DNA of 64,000 nucleotides, from positions 238,674,702 to 238,738,701 of the forward strand of contig OU015490.1 of the NCBI GenBank assembly GCA_907164885.2, read 5' to 3'. The translations under genes and the position numbers were made by a program. The number at the start of each line of letters is the position of its first letter. The first letter of the stretch is position 1. The notes beneath the pieces were generated by a model. That model searched no databases. It had not been told where the DNA came from and saw only the letters and a list, made by a program, of their open reading frames with translations. Shown in pieces: positions 46,681 to 58,068 of this stretch. The stretch comes from Dolomedes plantarius. Lineage: Eukaryota > Arthropoda > Arachnida > Araneae > Dolomedidae.

Positions 46681-47326
46681 TGTTGTTGCTGTTGTTTTTC
46701 CTTATACCCCCTGACTGGAAGTTCCAGACCAGGTCAGTACAGGCTTTGTGGGGTCAGGAGTGCGTCTTCGGTTTACAATAGCACCACAGGGTTCGGAGTC
46801 TGTCTTAGCTAGCTGCCACGATAATTTTGACCGAGCACCCCCTAGGGGCGACATCTGAGCGAATCGTACCTTCTTCCACTCTCTCTGACCTCAAAGAGGG
46901 ACTTTGCCGTCTACGGATTTGTTGTTGTTGTTGTTGCTTATGCCACTTGGCCGACAGCAACATCAGATCAAGTTCCGAAGGCTATGGGCGATAAACTACT
47001 CCTGTGTTCTACTCCTGTTATGACTGGCACTATAAGGGTCGGAGTCCGACTTGGCCAAAAGACGAGTCCCGTAATTTTGAAGCGAGTCAAGTGACTAGAC
47101 CAGAACACTTGATCCCGCACTTCCAGAGGTAATTTTAAGAACTTGGAGGACATTGCAGCCACGACAGATGTTACGTGCACCTTCCGTCATTTGTGTACAC
47201 GGCAGTGGATTTGTGAGCGACGAGCATCGAACCAGTGACTTTCAGATCACTAGCCCGCTGCTCTTGCCAACTGGGCCACTGCGCCAGCCACGGATTTAAC
47301 ATGGCTATATCAGTCCTAGACACGAA
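46681..47326 (-). mobile_element. Older retroposon with 12-bp TSD, split by SINE D
   Basis: The segment is bounded by perfect 12-bp repeats AAAATAACCTGT at 46669-46680 and 47327-47338. It starts (plus strand) with a GTTGTTGTTGCTGTTG tract, the (CAA)-type 3' tail of a minus-strand retroposon. Without the inserted SINE D and one copy of the 8-bp duplication, it is about 269 bp. Part of it (TCGGAGTCTGTCTTAG, 46795) is homologous to SINE D. Its 5' end shows no tRNA boxes, so it may be a truncated SINE or a LINE 3' end. Confidence 0.8.
46921..47289 (-). mobile_element. tRNA-derived SINE (family D), nested
   Basis: On the minus strand it begins at 47289 with GGCTGGCGCAGTGGCCCAG. It holds box A (TGGCCCAGTTGG) and box B (GGTTCGATGCT), and ends in a (CAA)-type tail (GTTGTTGTTGTTGTTG on the plus strand at 46921). 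ACGGATTT is duplicated at 46913-46920 and 47290-47297. It sits inside the older retroposon. Length 369 bp. Confidence 0.88.
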
Positions 47327-47338
47327 AAAATAACCTGT

Positions 47339-47572
47339 AAATCAAGCAATTAGCTGAGCTTTTTCTGAAAAATGGACGGCAAATTTCTGAAAGTTTCATA
47401 TTTTAACCAAACCCTATTTGAATTGCATAGTAATTTATATGTGTTCACTGCAACACGTTCAATCCAAAAATTGAAATTCTCATTTTTTACGTACACGAGG
47501 CCTTTTTCAGATTTTCGGACTTCAGTACACACCCGTTAATTTATTCACTCGATTTATCGGTAGTTCATTTGA

Positions 47573-47575
<3 letters not shown>
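47339..47575. other. No gene seen
   Basis: A short AT-rich stretch. The frame at 47350-47532 (minus) has no recognised domain. Confidence 0.4.
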
Positions 47576-47613
<38 letters not shown>

Positions 47614-47637
47614 AGAGAGAGAGAGAGAGAGAGAGAA
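47576..47637. repeat. Compound microsatellite: AT array then GA array
   Basis: AT repeats from 47576 to 47610 run directly into GA repeats from 47612 to 47637, which adjoin MITE M copy 2. Confidence 0.9.
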
Positions 47638-47802
47638 ACTGCTCTAGCCGGTCTCTCCTCGAAATGGACATAATTTGTTCAGAGCCTACTATAGACTCCA
47701 TAGAGCCAATGCGGTGAAAGAAACCTCTTTTCGACGGCCACCCCTCAAAACGGCCACATTTTTTTCGGAACCACTACTAGACGCCCTAAAGAAATTCCAC
47801 TG
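47638..47802. mobile_element. MITE family M, copy 2
   Basis: It is homologous to 21276-21426, sharing AATTTGTTCAGA, AACCTCTTTTCG and GGCCACC. The right end is CCACTG, followed by TA (47803-47804). The left end is blurred by the adjoining GA array. The short minus-strand frame at 47689-47874 is not a gene. Confidence 0.7.
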
Positions 47803-47804
47803 TA

Positions 47805-48860
47805 TATAATTATTAAGAGAAAACGATATTATCATTGCAAATGTTACAATGCTACTGAAATACTCAGGCAGCATAAAGTCGAGTATATTTCAATAAATTA
47901 TGGAATTTTAAAACTGTGGATCTTACTAGAAACACTAAGTCTTATTTTGTGAACACAGAATTAAAAAAAAAAAAAAAAACTCGAGACTTCGAATGTCCGA
48001 TAATTCAAGAATCTTTCATAACTTTTCTTTCCTTAGAATCTTTTAAAAAGTTTTTCAGTCTCCGTAGAATGCTTCAATTCCTCCATTCTTATACCATACT
48101 CTAACCAACGGAATTAGGTATTCCTTCCATATGACTTCAGACGAAAGATTTTAAGAACTGGGACATGGTCAAAAAGTAATTTCATGAATATAGTTCAAGT
48201 ATTTTTATAGAAAAAAAAACCCATATAACTCTTACTCGAACGAGAGGGAGAAACACGTTTCGAATACAAAATTCGGCCCCTTTTCATTCCACTCAATAAA
48301 CATGATGTTCCCTCTAGAGTAATTAACCTAAATCTGCCACCTAAGCACCCATAACCACACCCAAGCGATTAGTGAGATTCCACGGAAAAAAGCTACTTTC
48401 CCAAAAACTGAATCGCGTGCTGAAGGGAATTATGTCCACCGAGATTCCAAGTCGACTGTTCACCGTGACCCCTCGTAACCCAAATAAAATCAAGGTTTCC
48501 GTAGAAAATCTTTGAAAAAGATCATAACTGATAATTTCTAATTTGATATTACAGGTAACGGGCGCTTTTTGATTTCGCCGGAATCGGATTTCAGTCGGCA
48601 AATCCGCGCCATTCCATCTGTGTTACTAGACAACTCAGCTTTGATTATGTCCCTGAAGATGGCGTTACACAACTCAGTTTTTCCAAAAGCCGGTCACGTT
48701 CGTAACTGAGCGATCCTTGAGTTTTCTGTGTTTCCAAACGTTTCATTTACCCACTTTTTTTCCTGCAATGCTTCTTTCTTTTTTATCATCATTCACCGAA
48801 AGTGGCGTGTGTTTGTTTGCTCTTGAAACAACTACTTCCTGATTATTGTAATTAGGTAGA

Positions 48861-48904
<44 letters not shown>

Positions 48905-49267
48905 TGGGTGTGGAATGTTTTTTTGCATCGGAGTTCTTTTTGCTTCAACGGTTGTCTCCGATTTCGAAAGATTTTTGATAAGATAAACTTTTCAGTTTCC
49001 AATAATTTTTTTTTTCACGACTACTTGCTTCCCCCTTGAATACTGACCCTCAAATTATGCGCAAGGTTTTTTTTTTTCGATACAGCAATATTTATTTACA
49101 TTTACAAGAGATAGAATTTCATTATGCAGAGCATTTATATTATAAAACGAATAACATATCTTACAGGTATTTTCGAAAACAATCAGGATAACTGCTTGAA
49201 TATATTTACATTAATATTTACTACCTAAATGTCCGTATCTTATAGAACTAAGGGGTATTTCTTAGAC
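47805..49267. other. No supported gene; long T37 run
   Basis: A run of 37 T's lies at 48863-48899, and A17 at about 47964. Several short frames (48341-48601 and 48743-48928 minus, 47916-48104 plus) have no recognisable domain. One of them is a lysine-repeat artefact of the T run. Confidence 0.4.
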
Positions 49268-49350
49268 CAGTGTTTCCCAACCTTGTTCGAGTCGCGATCC
49301 CCTTCAGTGGTTCCCAAGCATACTGCAATCGGTTTCTGTCCAAAACAAAA
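49268..49350. mobile_element. hAT-type end fragment
   Basis: CAGTGTTTCCCAACCTTGTT followed by CGAGTCGCGATCCCC has the form of a hAT terminal repeat, like those at 16794 and 55177. No matching right end or TSD was found, so only one end is supported and the right limit is approximate. Confidence 0.4.
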
Positions 49351-49507
49351 GGGATGTAGCATTATGCACCAGTCCTTATTTCTTTTTTTAAGCTAGTGTT
49401 GTTCTCCTTTTTCTTTTCCTTATCAGTTGTTTTACGTATCTTAAATAAGACGTCAGGTACAAAGTCAGAATTGCCGAGTACTTCTGTCATTTCAAAGTTC
49501 TCAAAGG

Positions 49508-50148
49508 TTGGTTTGTTAATAGCAGTATAACCAACTTCTTCTACGCAAGGGTTAATTTTACAGAGGCCTACAATTTAAACCCGACTACGAGTACAAACGA
49601 TCCGAGCCAACAGTGAGACTCGAACCCACAGGCTCTGGCATAGGCGTAGCGTACCTCTAACTTTTCTTTTCTTTTTTTTTTTTTTTTGGGGGGGGGGGGG
49701 CTCGAATTAAATTCAGTTAGGGCCCTCCTCCGCGCATTGACTGCCAGGCGGTCCTTAAAATATGAAGTATTATGATTTTTTTGAAATTGAATAACAATAG
49801 AATTGATGTTTGAGTAGTATTCAAAAGTTATATAATGAGAAAAATAAATATCTTATAAATAGAATGAGAAAAAAATATAGCATCGAATTTTTGTTATGTA
49901 TCATATCATTGTTAAAAACTATGTTAAGGCTAAAGACATAATCGGAATCTTCAGTTTCACAGTTTGAAAAAGAGGGAAAAATCCAAATTTCATAAAAGTT
50001 TTCTACAATTTGCAAATTTTAACTGAACTTCTATAACCTTTTTAATTTATTGCAAGTTAAGTTGGGGGGGGGGGGGCCCTCCGATGCTACACCTATGGGC
50101 TCTGAACCTAAATGCCAAAGCGCAGATCATTCGGCCATCGTGCGGCAC
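49508..50148 (-). mobile_element. tRNA-derived SINE, family A, copy 3, split by a hAT MITE
   Basis: The body (49508-49638) and head (50098-50148) are the two halves of family A. Removing the hAT MITE and one 8-bp duplication leaves about 174 bp, matching the 172 bp of copy 1. Box B reads GGTTCGAGTCTC on the minus strand. The flanks AAGTTCTCAAAGG (49495) and AAGTTTAAAAAGG (50149) resemble a diverged TSD. Confidence 0.82.
49639..50097. mobile_element. hAT-type MITE nested in SINE A copy 3
   Basis: The ends CATAGGCGTAGC and GCTACACCTATG are inverted repeats. GGCTCTGG (49631-49638) and GGCTCTGA (50098-50105) form an 8-bp TSD with one mismatch. The element is 459 bp with a T run and G14 near 49687 and a G run at about 50065. 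It carries no transposase. Confidence 0.85.
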
Positions 50149-50238
50149 AAGTTTAAAAAGGCATAAGGTGTTTGAGGAAACCATTTTGTTCGACTAATGA
50201 GTTAGTATTCATATATTTGCGCGCACGTTTCTCAGATA

Positions 50239-50832
50239 CAGGGTGAGGCAAAATAGACTTCCATATTTCTGAAGGTCACTGGTAAGGGAGTGTTGGGGGT
50301 AAGGCGACTTGAGAAGCGGCAACAGTTCGGGTGGGATTTCTAGTTGTCAGTATACACCATGAGTTGGTCCGGTGAACATCGCGGTTTCGTTATCCAAGCG
50401 TTCTTTAAAAACAACGATTCTGTAACCGTGACCCAGAGGGCTTTTAGGTCGTGCTTCGGGCTCTATGCAACTGTTACTGATGCAAAAACAATCCCGCGAT
50501 AGGTTTCAAGTGGTCTGCATTACCAAGGAAACCAAGTGGTCGTCGTCGGAACATTAGAAAACCTGAAAATAGGAAACGAGTCCGTAAGACCGCTATTCAT
50601 GAGGAAGTTTCCGCCATAGCCCCAGTGATAACCAAAAGAGTTATGGAAAACTTTTGCGAACAACTTCGGCAGCACATCGCAAAAAACGGGCGTGAGTGGT
50701 GTTATTTTCAAAACCTAGTGGGGAAAAACCAGATTGTTAGTACTTTTCGAAAATATAAAGCGTTTTTCTGTAAATTGTTCCGTTCGCTTTTTATTACTGT
50801 TTGAAATGTGGGAGTCCATTCTGCTACAACTG
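50239..50832 (+). mobile_element. Deleted mariner-like element of the DUF4817 type
   Basis: The left end CAGGGTGAGGCAAAATAGAC is mirrored with several mismatches at the right (about 50800-50832), and TA lies at 50237-50238. The element keeps only the two ends of a transposase gene; its length is about 0.6 kb. Confidence 0.7.
50359..50720 (+). pseudogene. DUF4817-type transposase remnant
   Basis: From ATG 50359 the reading MSWSGEHRGFVIQAFFKNND then SVTVTQRAFR is the DUF4817 N-terminal helix-turn-helix, found widely in arthropod transposon-derived proteins. A stop occurs at 50500, and coding resumes in another frame with GRRRNIRKPENRKRVRKT. The C-terminal part is represented by EEVSAIAPVITKRVMENFCE and IAKNGREW. 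The central catalytic region is deleted, so this copy is inactive. The minus-strand frame at 50520-50711 is a shadow. Confidence 0.75.
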
Positions 50833-52246
50833 GCACATGAGTAAAGAATGGTATTCCTGAGAGAGAACACAGACGCTCAGAAATGCGATAAAATAGTTGA
50901 GATGGAAAGAAAAATTTGAGGATCTGATGATTGAAAAATTAGCCATTTCATCAAAATCAGCGTAAAATACGAGCCTAAGAGCGTCATTTTGATTCCTGAC
51001 GATCTTTCGAACCGTAAAAAGATATCCCCTTAAAATTTCCTGAAGATTAAAAAAAAATGCTTACATGCATGTACAATGGAAAAAAAATGAGAGAACTTTT
51101 ATGTTCAATTCTTTCCTAAAAATAACATGCAAATCCAAAACACATTTTTAACTTTAAAAATTTTATTTGCTTCGACATCTTTCGGTTAAATTTCAGTATA
51201 TAGGAATTCGAATAAATGTGATTTTACAGCACGGTTTTTATTTCTTTGAAAAATGCATAACGAATCTCTCTTTTTGTAACTTCCTTTGTAATATCTAGAG
51301 ATAATAATATCAATACAATAATCTTCATAATATGAAGATCAGAAGTAACACTTATGAAAAATGTCGACATTGGTATGAAATTGCAATAATCTATTTAGTC
51401 TGGCTTCAAGCATGAAAGAGAAACTGACTGTTTGAAGCCAGGCTTGACTGACTTCAGTCAAGAGCTATCTGAACGGATGTATGTGAATTTGAAAATATTC
51501 TTATCATCAAAAGGCGACAGAAAAAAAAAATTTAATTTCCATTCTAGAATTCTTTGAAGGAAATTAGTCGCTTAGTGTTTACACCAAAAACTAATTTATT
51601 TAATAGCAATTACTTCACCGCAAGTTTTGTAAGACATTCATTATTATATTTCTTGGGGAATTTCTCTTCCCATTTCTAAATTTCCTCAACGCGGTTTACA
51701 TAGCAAAAAACTGAAAAAAAAGGTCTAAAATTTAATGAAATTCTGAAAAAGGGGTACGAAATACTACTCATTTCAACATCCGTGCAGAAAATTACAAGCC
51801 ACAATGAATAGAATAGTGAGTCTAGTAAAAGCAAAATTTATATCCCTGTTGAAATCACAATTGCTCATTTAAATTTTCCCAAATAATGTTTAGAAGACAG
51901 ATGGGGCATTTGACAGTTAATTCAAAGTTTTTCCTTATTTTCCTTATTTTTTCCAGATTATTAACAGCTGGTTTAATTGATTCTTGATGGGTGTGTAAGA
52001 TTTGAATCATATGTTGTGAAACTTTACCGCACTTCTTTATAATTCCCACTTTTGAGGCCGTCTTACGGAGTTAATTATTTAAGCAAATAATTTAGCATTT
52101 TTATTGGAACAAAATTTTAAGGCCACCCTATACTCCTAACAGCCGGGGAACTCCCTTTTGGGCAACTTTGATATGGCCTGGTTATGCTCCATGATATCAT
52201 GTATTTTAATTATTTTTAATAATCAGAATAGTTTTATTGAAATTTA
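50833..52246. other. No gene seen
   Basis: AT-rich sequence. The frame 51855-52049 (minus) has no domain I recognise. Confidence 0.4.
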
Positions 52247-52248
52247 TA

Positions 52249-53013
52249 CAGGGTTCCCCCCTATATCCGTTACATCCCATTAACTTCTAAACTGACAGCT
52301 TAGGCCATAAAGTTGGTGTCTAGGTATGGTAAAAAGGCTAGGCGATACTTGATGAGCTACTTACAACGCCATCTATCACCAAATTTTGGAATTAGCGTTT
52401 TTATCTCAAAAACGGTACGAGATACGGGAAAAAAAGTCAATTACAAAGTTGTTCAGCAACATCGATTTAGTAAGAAAAGACACCTGGCACACATTAATAC
52501 TCAAAACAGAGAGCAAAACATGACCACGCATTACTGATGCTTGTGCCTCCGTAATACCTGCCATGTTGCACAATGTGCAGCGATAAATCCAGTCCAGTGT
52601 GCAAATGTGTTTAGTGGCTAATGGAGACCCTTTTCAGCAACATAAATAAATGATCCTGAAGATAGGGAAGTCTCTCAGTTTCTTTCTTCCACTCTTTATG
52701 ACATGACAATTTTCGAAATCATGACCAAACAAATGTTCATTTTCTACATTCTGTTTTAAGTATTAATGTGCGCAAGGTAACTTTTCTTACTAAATCGATA
52801 ATGCTGAACAACTTTGTAATTGACTTTTTTCCCGTATCTCGTACCGGTTTTGAGATAAAAATCCTAATTCCAAAATTTGCCTATAGATGGCGTTATAAGT
52901 TGTCTCATCGAGCAGCGCATAGCCATTTTACTATACCTAGACACCATATTTATGGCCTCAACTGTCACCGTTTAGAAGTTATGGGGATGTAACGGATATA
53001 GGTGGGAACCCTG
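52249..53013. mobile_element. 765-bp hairpin MITE with arms of about 260 bp
   Basis: The left end CAGGGTTCCCCCCTATATCC and the right end are inverted repeats, and TA lies at both sides (52247-52248 and 53014-53015). The arms, 52249-52510 and 52752-53013, are inverted copies with some differences, around a unique centre of about 241 bp. The element has no transposase. The frames at 52313-52537 and 52768-52992 are the two arms read on the same strand and are not genes. Confidence 0.85.
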
Positions 53014-53015
53014 TA

Positions 53016-53980
53016 TAGGCCCCTAAATCTGAGAACCGGTCAAAATGAGTCTTTCACACCCCTCACGTAAGACATGGTTAAACATTAAGGTATCGAGTAT
53101 GTTGTGATCTTAGTTAAATATTAACATATGGTTAAGGATACATAACTTGTTGTGTCCGCAGTTTCCATGCCATTTGAGTATTTAAAATTGGCGCTCTCTC
53201 TCAAGAAATGGCAGTAAGCACCGTGCAAATGACGAGTCCCGATCCGGGAAACCAGTCAGAATATCGTTGAAGATTACCTTGCATGGGTAGCGGATCTGCC
53301 TTCATTAGACATGTACTATAAAAATGAAATGCTACTTCAGTTCAAGAAAGTTACCTGTTTCAGTATGTAATGTTTCTGGGTAGCGAATTCACCTGTTTTG
53401 GGTATCCCACTTTTGTATCTTAAACACGCTTTCATACCATTCTTATTATACCTCTATTTTTGTAATATACTTAAAACAGCATTGAATTTTTACAGTGTGG
53501 GATCCACTTCTCCGTTCTATGGCAGAAAGAACTCATGGATAAAGATTTAGAAGAGATGAATCAGCTTTAAATCTCAGAATAGGTTTATTTTACATTCGTC
53601 ATCATTCTTCTTTGGGTTTTAGAAATGGGTTGCAGCTACACAGTAAAGTTATTAAAAAGCGGCGAGGTTTTCTCACAGAAACAGAGAATTTTGAGGGGGA
53701 TTAAATAAAAAAGCTGTGGTCTAACGTTAGGGCCAAATCTACGGGATAACGTGGGTCTAAGTGAAGACAGCAGGAAAGAGAAAAATGTGTCTATTAGACA
53801 GACCAATACTTCGAGCCCCTATAGAAATTTTAAAAAAATAGGCTGTGGTCAGCTGTTAATATTGTTCCACCAAATATTTTTTTTCCAATGTGGTAGGCAT
53901 TTTGCCTTTCGACGTTCGCCCAATGCACAGAGAAAGTTGTTGGTTTCTTGAAATGGGAGCACAGTACAAGGGAACCAGCA
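53016..53980. other. No supported gene
   Basis: The frame at 53751-53951 has no known domain. I see no repeat. Confidence 0.4.
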
Positions 53981-53999
53981 TCGCTGCCTGGTGCTACCT

Positions 54000-54223
54000 C
54001 AGTTTAGACCGAGTGTGACCAGCGGCAGCATATCGAGGGGGTAGGGGACATTTTACCCTCCTTCTACCCTACAAACCACACGGAGAGACTCTCCGGCCCA
54101 CACATTTTACGAGGCCAAACCTTAGACACGAGGATATACTACATTAACACTTATGGGTATTCGATCCGAGCATTCTCAGTACTAAATCTCGACACGATAA
54201 CCACTAGTTGCCCGAGTTCTGCC
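54000..54223 (-). mobile_element. tRNA-like SINE fragment
   Basis: On the minus strand, CAACTAGTGGTTATCGTGTC is followed by box B GGATCGAATACC. The head resembles that of family F. The body is not aligned and no TSD was found. Ends approximate. Confidence 0.45.
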
Positions 54224-55168
54224 AGTAAAAGTATGACTAAGGAAAATCGCCAACACAGGATTCTACCAAATTACTCGTAGAGATACCAACATTTCGCACC
54301 TCTAGAAATTTAAAGGATATGGTCGGACAGCTCTAGTCTCGCCAATATACCAACAAGTCCCGAAGCTTCCCCCACAAATGAGGATCAGCAAAAGGGAATC
54401 TCATGACCAACAGGATCCAAGACTACCGCAAGATAACATATAAATATTTGGAAAATTAAATAATTTTTACATCTGACGAAAAATATCTCATGGCACAGAG
54501 GGTATTGTGGTGCCCGGTGCTATACCCGGTCACATCACAAACAGGCGAAGTCACCGAAACATAATGTTCGAACAAAAGAAAAAATCTTATAGAGAATCTA
54601 TGCTAAGCTCACTTCTACCCAGACTTGGGTGTATATAATTTGAAGTGGCACTCTATTTGAATTTGATGCAAACACAGTTTATACATGAAAGAATGTTTAA
54701 TGAATTCATTGCACATATAATTGGCTTTTACAGCAATAAGCATGCGTACTACTTGTACGGAATGTATAAACACAGCTTTCAAGAACAATATATTTTTATA
54801 CTCACGAACAGTAAGTCAAACCAGCAGTACTGCCACGTAAACTTCTGGCCCGCTAAGCACTAGCGCAGGATAACACCTTTTTCACCCTTAACAACCTCCC
54901 CTTTTTCATTAATGACGCTGCGTGGTATTTATACTAAGCGCGTATGCCAAAATTAGCATATCTAAAGCAGCTTCTTTAATTCACTCAAAAGTTCGATTCT
55001 TGTGAATCGAATCTTGTGTATACCTTACAATCTCACAGAATGGATTTGATACAAGGGGATGTATAAGCATTTAGACAGAAAAACTGAGGTCAAAGAAAAA
55101 TTGTCACAACAGCATAAGATTCAATAAATGAAGTAATTTGCCCTGTTACCGTACTGCCGGGCCCCGCA
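54224..55168. other. No supported gene
   Basis: The frame at 54645-54863 (72 codons) has no recognised domain. The rest is mixed AT-rich sequence. Confidence 0.4.
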
Positions 55169-55176
55169 CTGTAAGC

Positions 55177-55841
55177 CAGCGGTTTCCAACTTTAATGCTA
55201 CTACGCCTTCCTAAAAAAATTTTTTCCCCGCGACTCCATGTCATTTAATAGATATAAAAATATAGACGCGTTTTAAATAATAATAACTTTATTACAAAAA
55301 ATGAAAACTACAATTAACAGAATAATAACAAGCTTTTGCTATAACAATACGAACATGCATATTAATTTTTATATTAAATTACGAATTAAAGTACATCTAA
55401 CGTATCAAAATTTAATGTGAGCGTTGTTGTTGTTTATTGGCATTAAGTTTATCAAATCTTGGAGGCAATGTGGAGAGAGCCGCTCGTAACTCTTTTTTGA
55501 CTATTAACCTGGTTCGATATTAGGTTTTCGTTGCAGCCAGTGCCGAAAAGCCCGTTTCGCCTAACTAAGACGTTGCAAACGGTAGAAGCACTTGCATTGC
55601 TTTGCAATACAAATATTCCTACTCTCCACTAAAATTTATCCACAATTGGATTATGATTTCATTTTGAAACTTTTGTTTGAGTGAGCTATCGCATGACAAT
55701 TATATGAATTTTTCTTTTTCGATGGTTGTCAACTCAAATTCGTCTATTTATAGATATTATGGTATGAACATCGATTTTTTATTAAAAAGTTTTGGCGCCT
55801 CCCCTGGCAATAGTCCGCACCTCCCACGTTGGAAACCGTGG
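55177..55841 (-). mobile_element. hAT deletion derivative
   Basis: The left end CAGCGGTTTCCAACTTTAAT and the right end (inverse of CCACGGTTTCCAACG) are inverted repeats. CTGTAAGC (55169-55176) and CTCTAAGC (55842-55849) form an 8-bp TSD with one mismatch. At 665 bp it keeps only part of the C-terminal coding region of an autonomous hAT. The orientation is that of the coding remnant. Confidence 0.85.
55441..55742 (-). pseudogene. hAT transposase C-terminal remnant
   Basis: The minus-strand reading contains LPFATS, a stop, then GETGFSALAATKT, a stop, and YRTRLIVKKELRAALSTLPP followed by RFDKLNA. This is the C-terminal dimerisation (hATC) region of arthropod ZBED-like hAT transposases, in which a conserved block of this form closes the protein. 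Four in-frame stops (after FI, GE, ATS and KT) show it is dead. The catalytic core and BED finger are missing. Confidence 0.8.
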
Positions 55842-55849
55842 CTCTAAGC

Positions 55850-57352
55850 TCTAAGTTAAAAGGATTCCCCCCTTCTGGTTCGAAGTAATTATACTTTGAA
55901 ATATCCAGTAAGGTCCTCAATTTAATAAAATGATATTGTAGGATTTAACATCAGATTTTTTATGATAGGGTAACTGAATTAAAGGTAACTTTTATTCAAT
56001 TACCCTATTAGCGACCGTTTTGTTTTAGGTTCTTGAAGTCAAGAAAGTTTTCATTTCAGCTTCATCGTCACATCATAAGATTTTATGAATGAAATAATTT
56101 AAATAATTTTCATTTGGTCACGTTATTTTTTTCCAGTAAATTTTTAAAAAAATCTCCTTTCAAATTACAGTTATCTGAACTCAATTTCAACTTAAAACGA
56201 AATTCTGTTAATATTTGGTTAGTAAATTTTTTTTTTTTTTTTTTTGCTGACGCAACTTTTTTATTTTTCTTTATTTAAACATGTTATATGTTAATCGAAC
56301 AAATTCATACAAATAAAAGAAATGCTTTCTTACAAAACTGCCAAATAATTTTTATCGAGTTCTATGAAATTTTTCATTTTTATTTCTGCAGAGACCCTTT
56401 TTAAAAACTAAACAAAAGAGAAATCTCTTGTTAATAGAAACAAATATGAACGACATGACTACTTCCTTAGAAAGTTTAAAAGAAATACAAAGGGTCAGTG
56501 TTGGTGTGAAATATGTAAAATTACAAAATATGATAGTAAAACGAAAACTAATCTATCACGTCAATTGGGAAATAAGGCCTTTCCACTGTTCTGTACCTAT
56601 TTTGTAAATAATCTGAGATTCATATGTCATTGAAATAATCTGTGACAGGTTTTAAGACAGCGTACTTTTTCCATTCCAACTAAACAGTTTTTTTTCAGTA
56701 TATATTACATGAAAATACTTTGATTTGAAAATGGATCAGATTATTCACTGATTTTTCCTCACATTATTCTATTGTTAAACTGGCATGTAACTAGATTTGA
56801 ATGGTAAGGAATTACGATTATTTTTTTTTAAATTGGATTCTTGGGAAAACTTGAATAACTTGTAAATTAGTTTTCAAAAGATAAACTAAAAATTTCAACT
56901 CGAAACAGGAAAAGTTCGTGAAAATACAAATAACTATGAACTACATAATTAATTTTTAAATATTTCCCTGCAAAGGTAAAAAGTTTAACCAGGAGTTGCA
57001 GATAAAAACAGAAAAATTACAGTTTCGTAAAAGTACAAATAAATACGAAGGACACTTTTAGTTTTCAAATTCCTCCTTGCCAAGTTAACAGGAAATATCA
57101 AGAAAATAGCAGTGACACGAATATTTAGTAGTTCAAACTATATATGTCAACGAAATGGTGCAACGAGGAGCTTCATATCACGTAACTTTAAGTTACTAGT
57201 CACTGTGTAACTTTTTGAAAAGTTATTATGACATTACCCTGCAATTTCTCTCCTCTGAAATTTTATCTCAAAGAATTCCTCTTGGTGCAAATTCAACGTG
57301 AGACCTTATTGTGGTAAAAGATATATATATAATCCCTTAAGGGGGTCCGAAC
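55850..57352. other. No gene seen; one imperfect hairpin
   Basis: ATAGGGTAACTGAAT (55965-55979) and ATTCAATTACCCTAT (55994-56008) pair in 14 of 15 positions. A T run is at about 56227-56245. I see nothing else. Confidence 0.5.
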
Positions 57353-57399
57353 AAAATTTTAACTCAATGAAATAAAATTATTTATTGAGTTAAAATTTT
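57353..57399. repeat. Perfect 16-bp-stem hairpin
   Basis: 57353-57368 (AAAATTTTAACTCAAT) is reverse-complemented at 57384-57399 with a 15-nt loop. Just upstream is CCCTTAAGGGGGTCCGAAC, which could be the end of another TTAA-targeting element, though no partner was found. Confidence 0.75.
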
Positions 57400-58068
57400 G
57401 AAATTTTTTTTCTGATGGTTAACCATATAATTTGTAAACAAAATCACATCATAATACTTCTCATAAAGTTTTTCAAAATTAAAAAATTTTATTTAAAAGG
57501 GGGGGGGGGGTAGTTTAAAATTGTTATAACTCGAAATATTATTTGTCGAATTTTAAAATTTGCTTATTTAATTAAACAGAAATATATGTGTTTTAGTTCT
57601 GATTCAGCATCTTTTAAATATTAATTTTTAAAAAATATAAATATTTAGAATAAAAATTTTGTAGAAATCTCAACTATTGAACAAACTATTGGACAAATAC
57701 TCATCTATTGAACAAATATTGAACAAACACTATCTCCAGATTCACCCTTCTCATTAATTTTTTTCTATTTTATTTTTATATAGATAAATGAAGTTTATAA
57801 TTTTCAATGTTTTAATATGAAGTCTAAAATTTTAAAATCTTGCTCATTTTTCCATTTTAATTTTTGTTAAATCTTACCTAAAATACATATAAATATTTAA
57901 ATATGAAATTTTAGTCTCATGAGATTTGTCAAAACACAAGTGTAGATTGTAAGGAAGACATTTTTTGGTGCTATTATGCGAAGTAAATATATACCCAAAA
58001 TATATTTGAAATTGTTTCTCAAAAATTTTTTTACTTTGTTTGTCTGTGCTTTTGTTAACATTTTCTCA

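Noticed and set aside
48743..48928. 61-codon minus-strand frame with a lysine run
   Set aside because: It is a translation of the T37 run.
52313..52992. Two 74-codon frames that look like a gene pair
   Set aside because: They are the inverted arms of one MITE.
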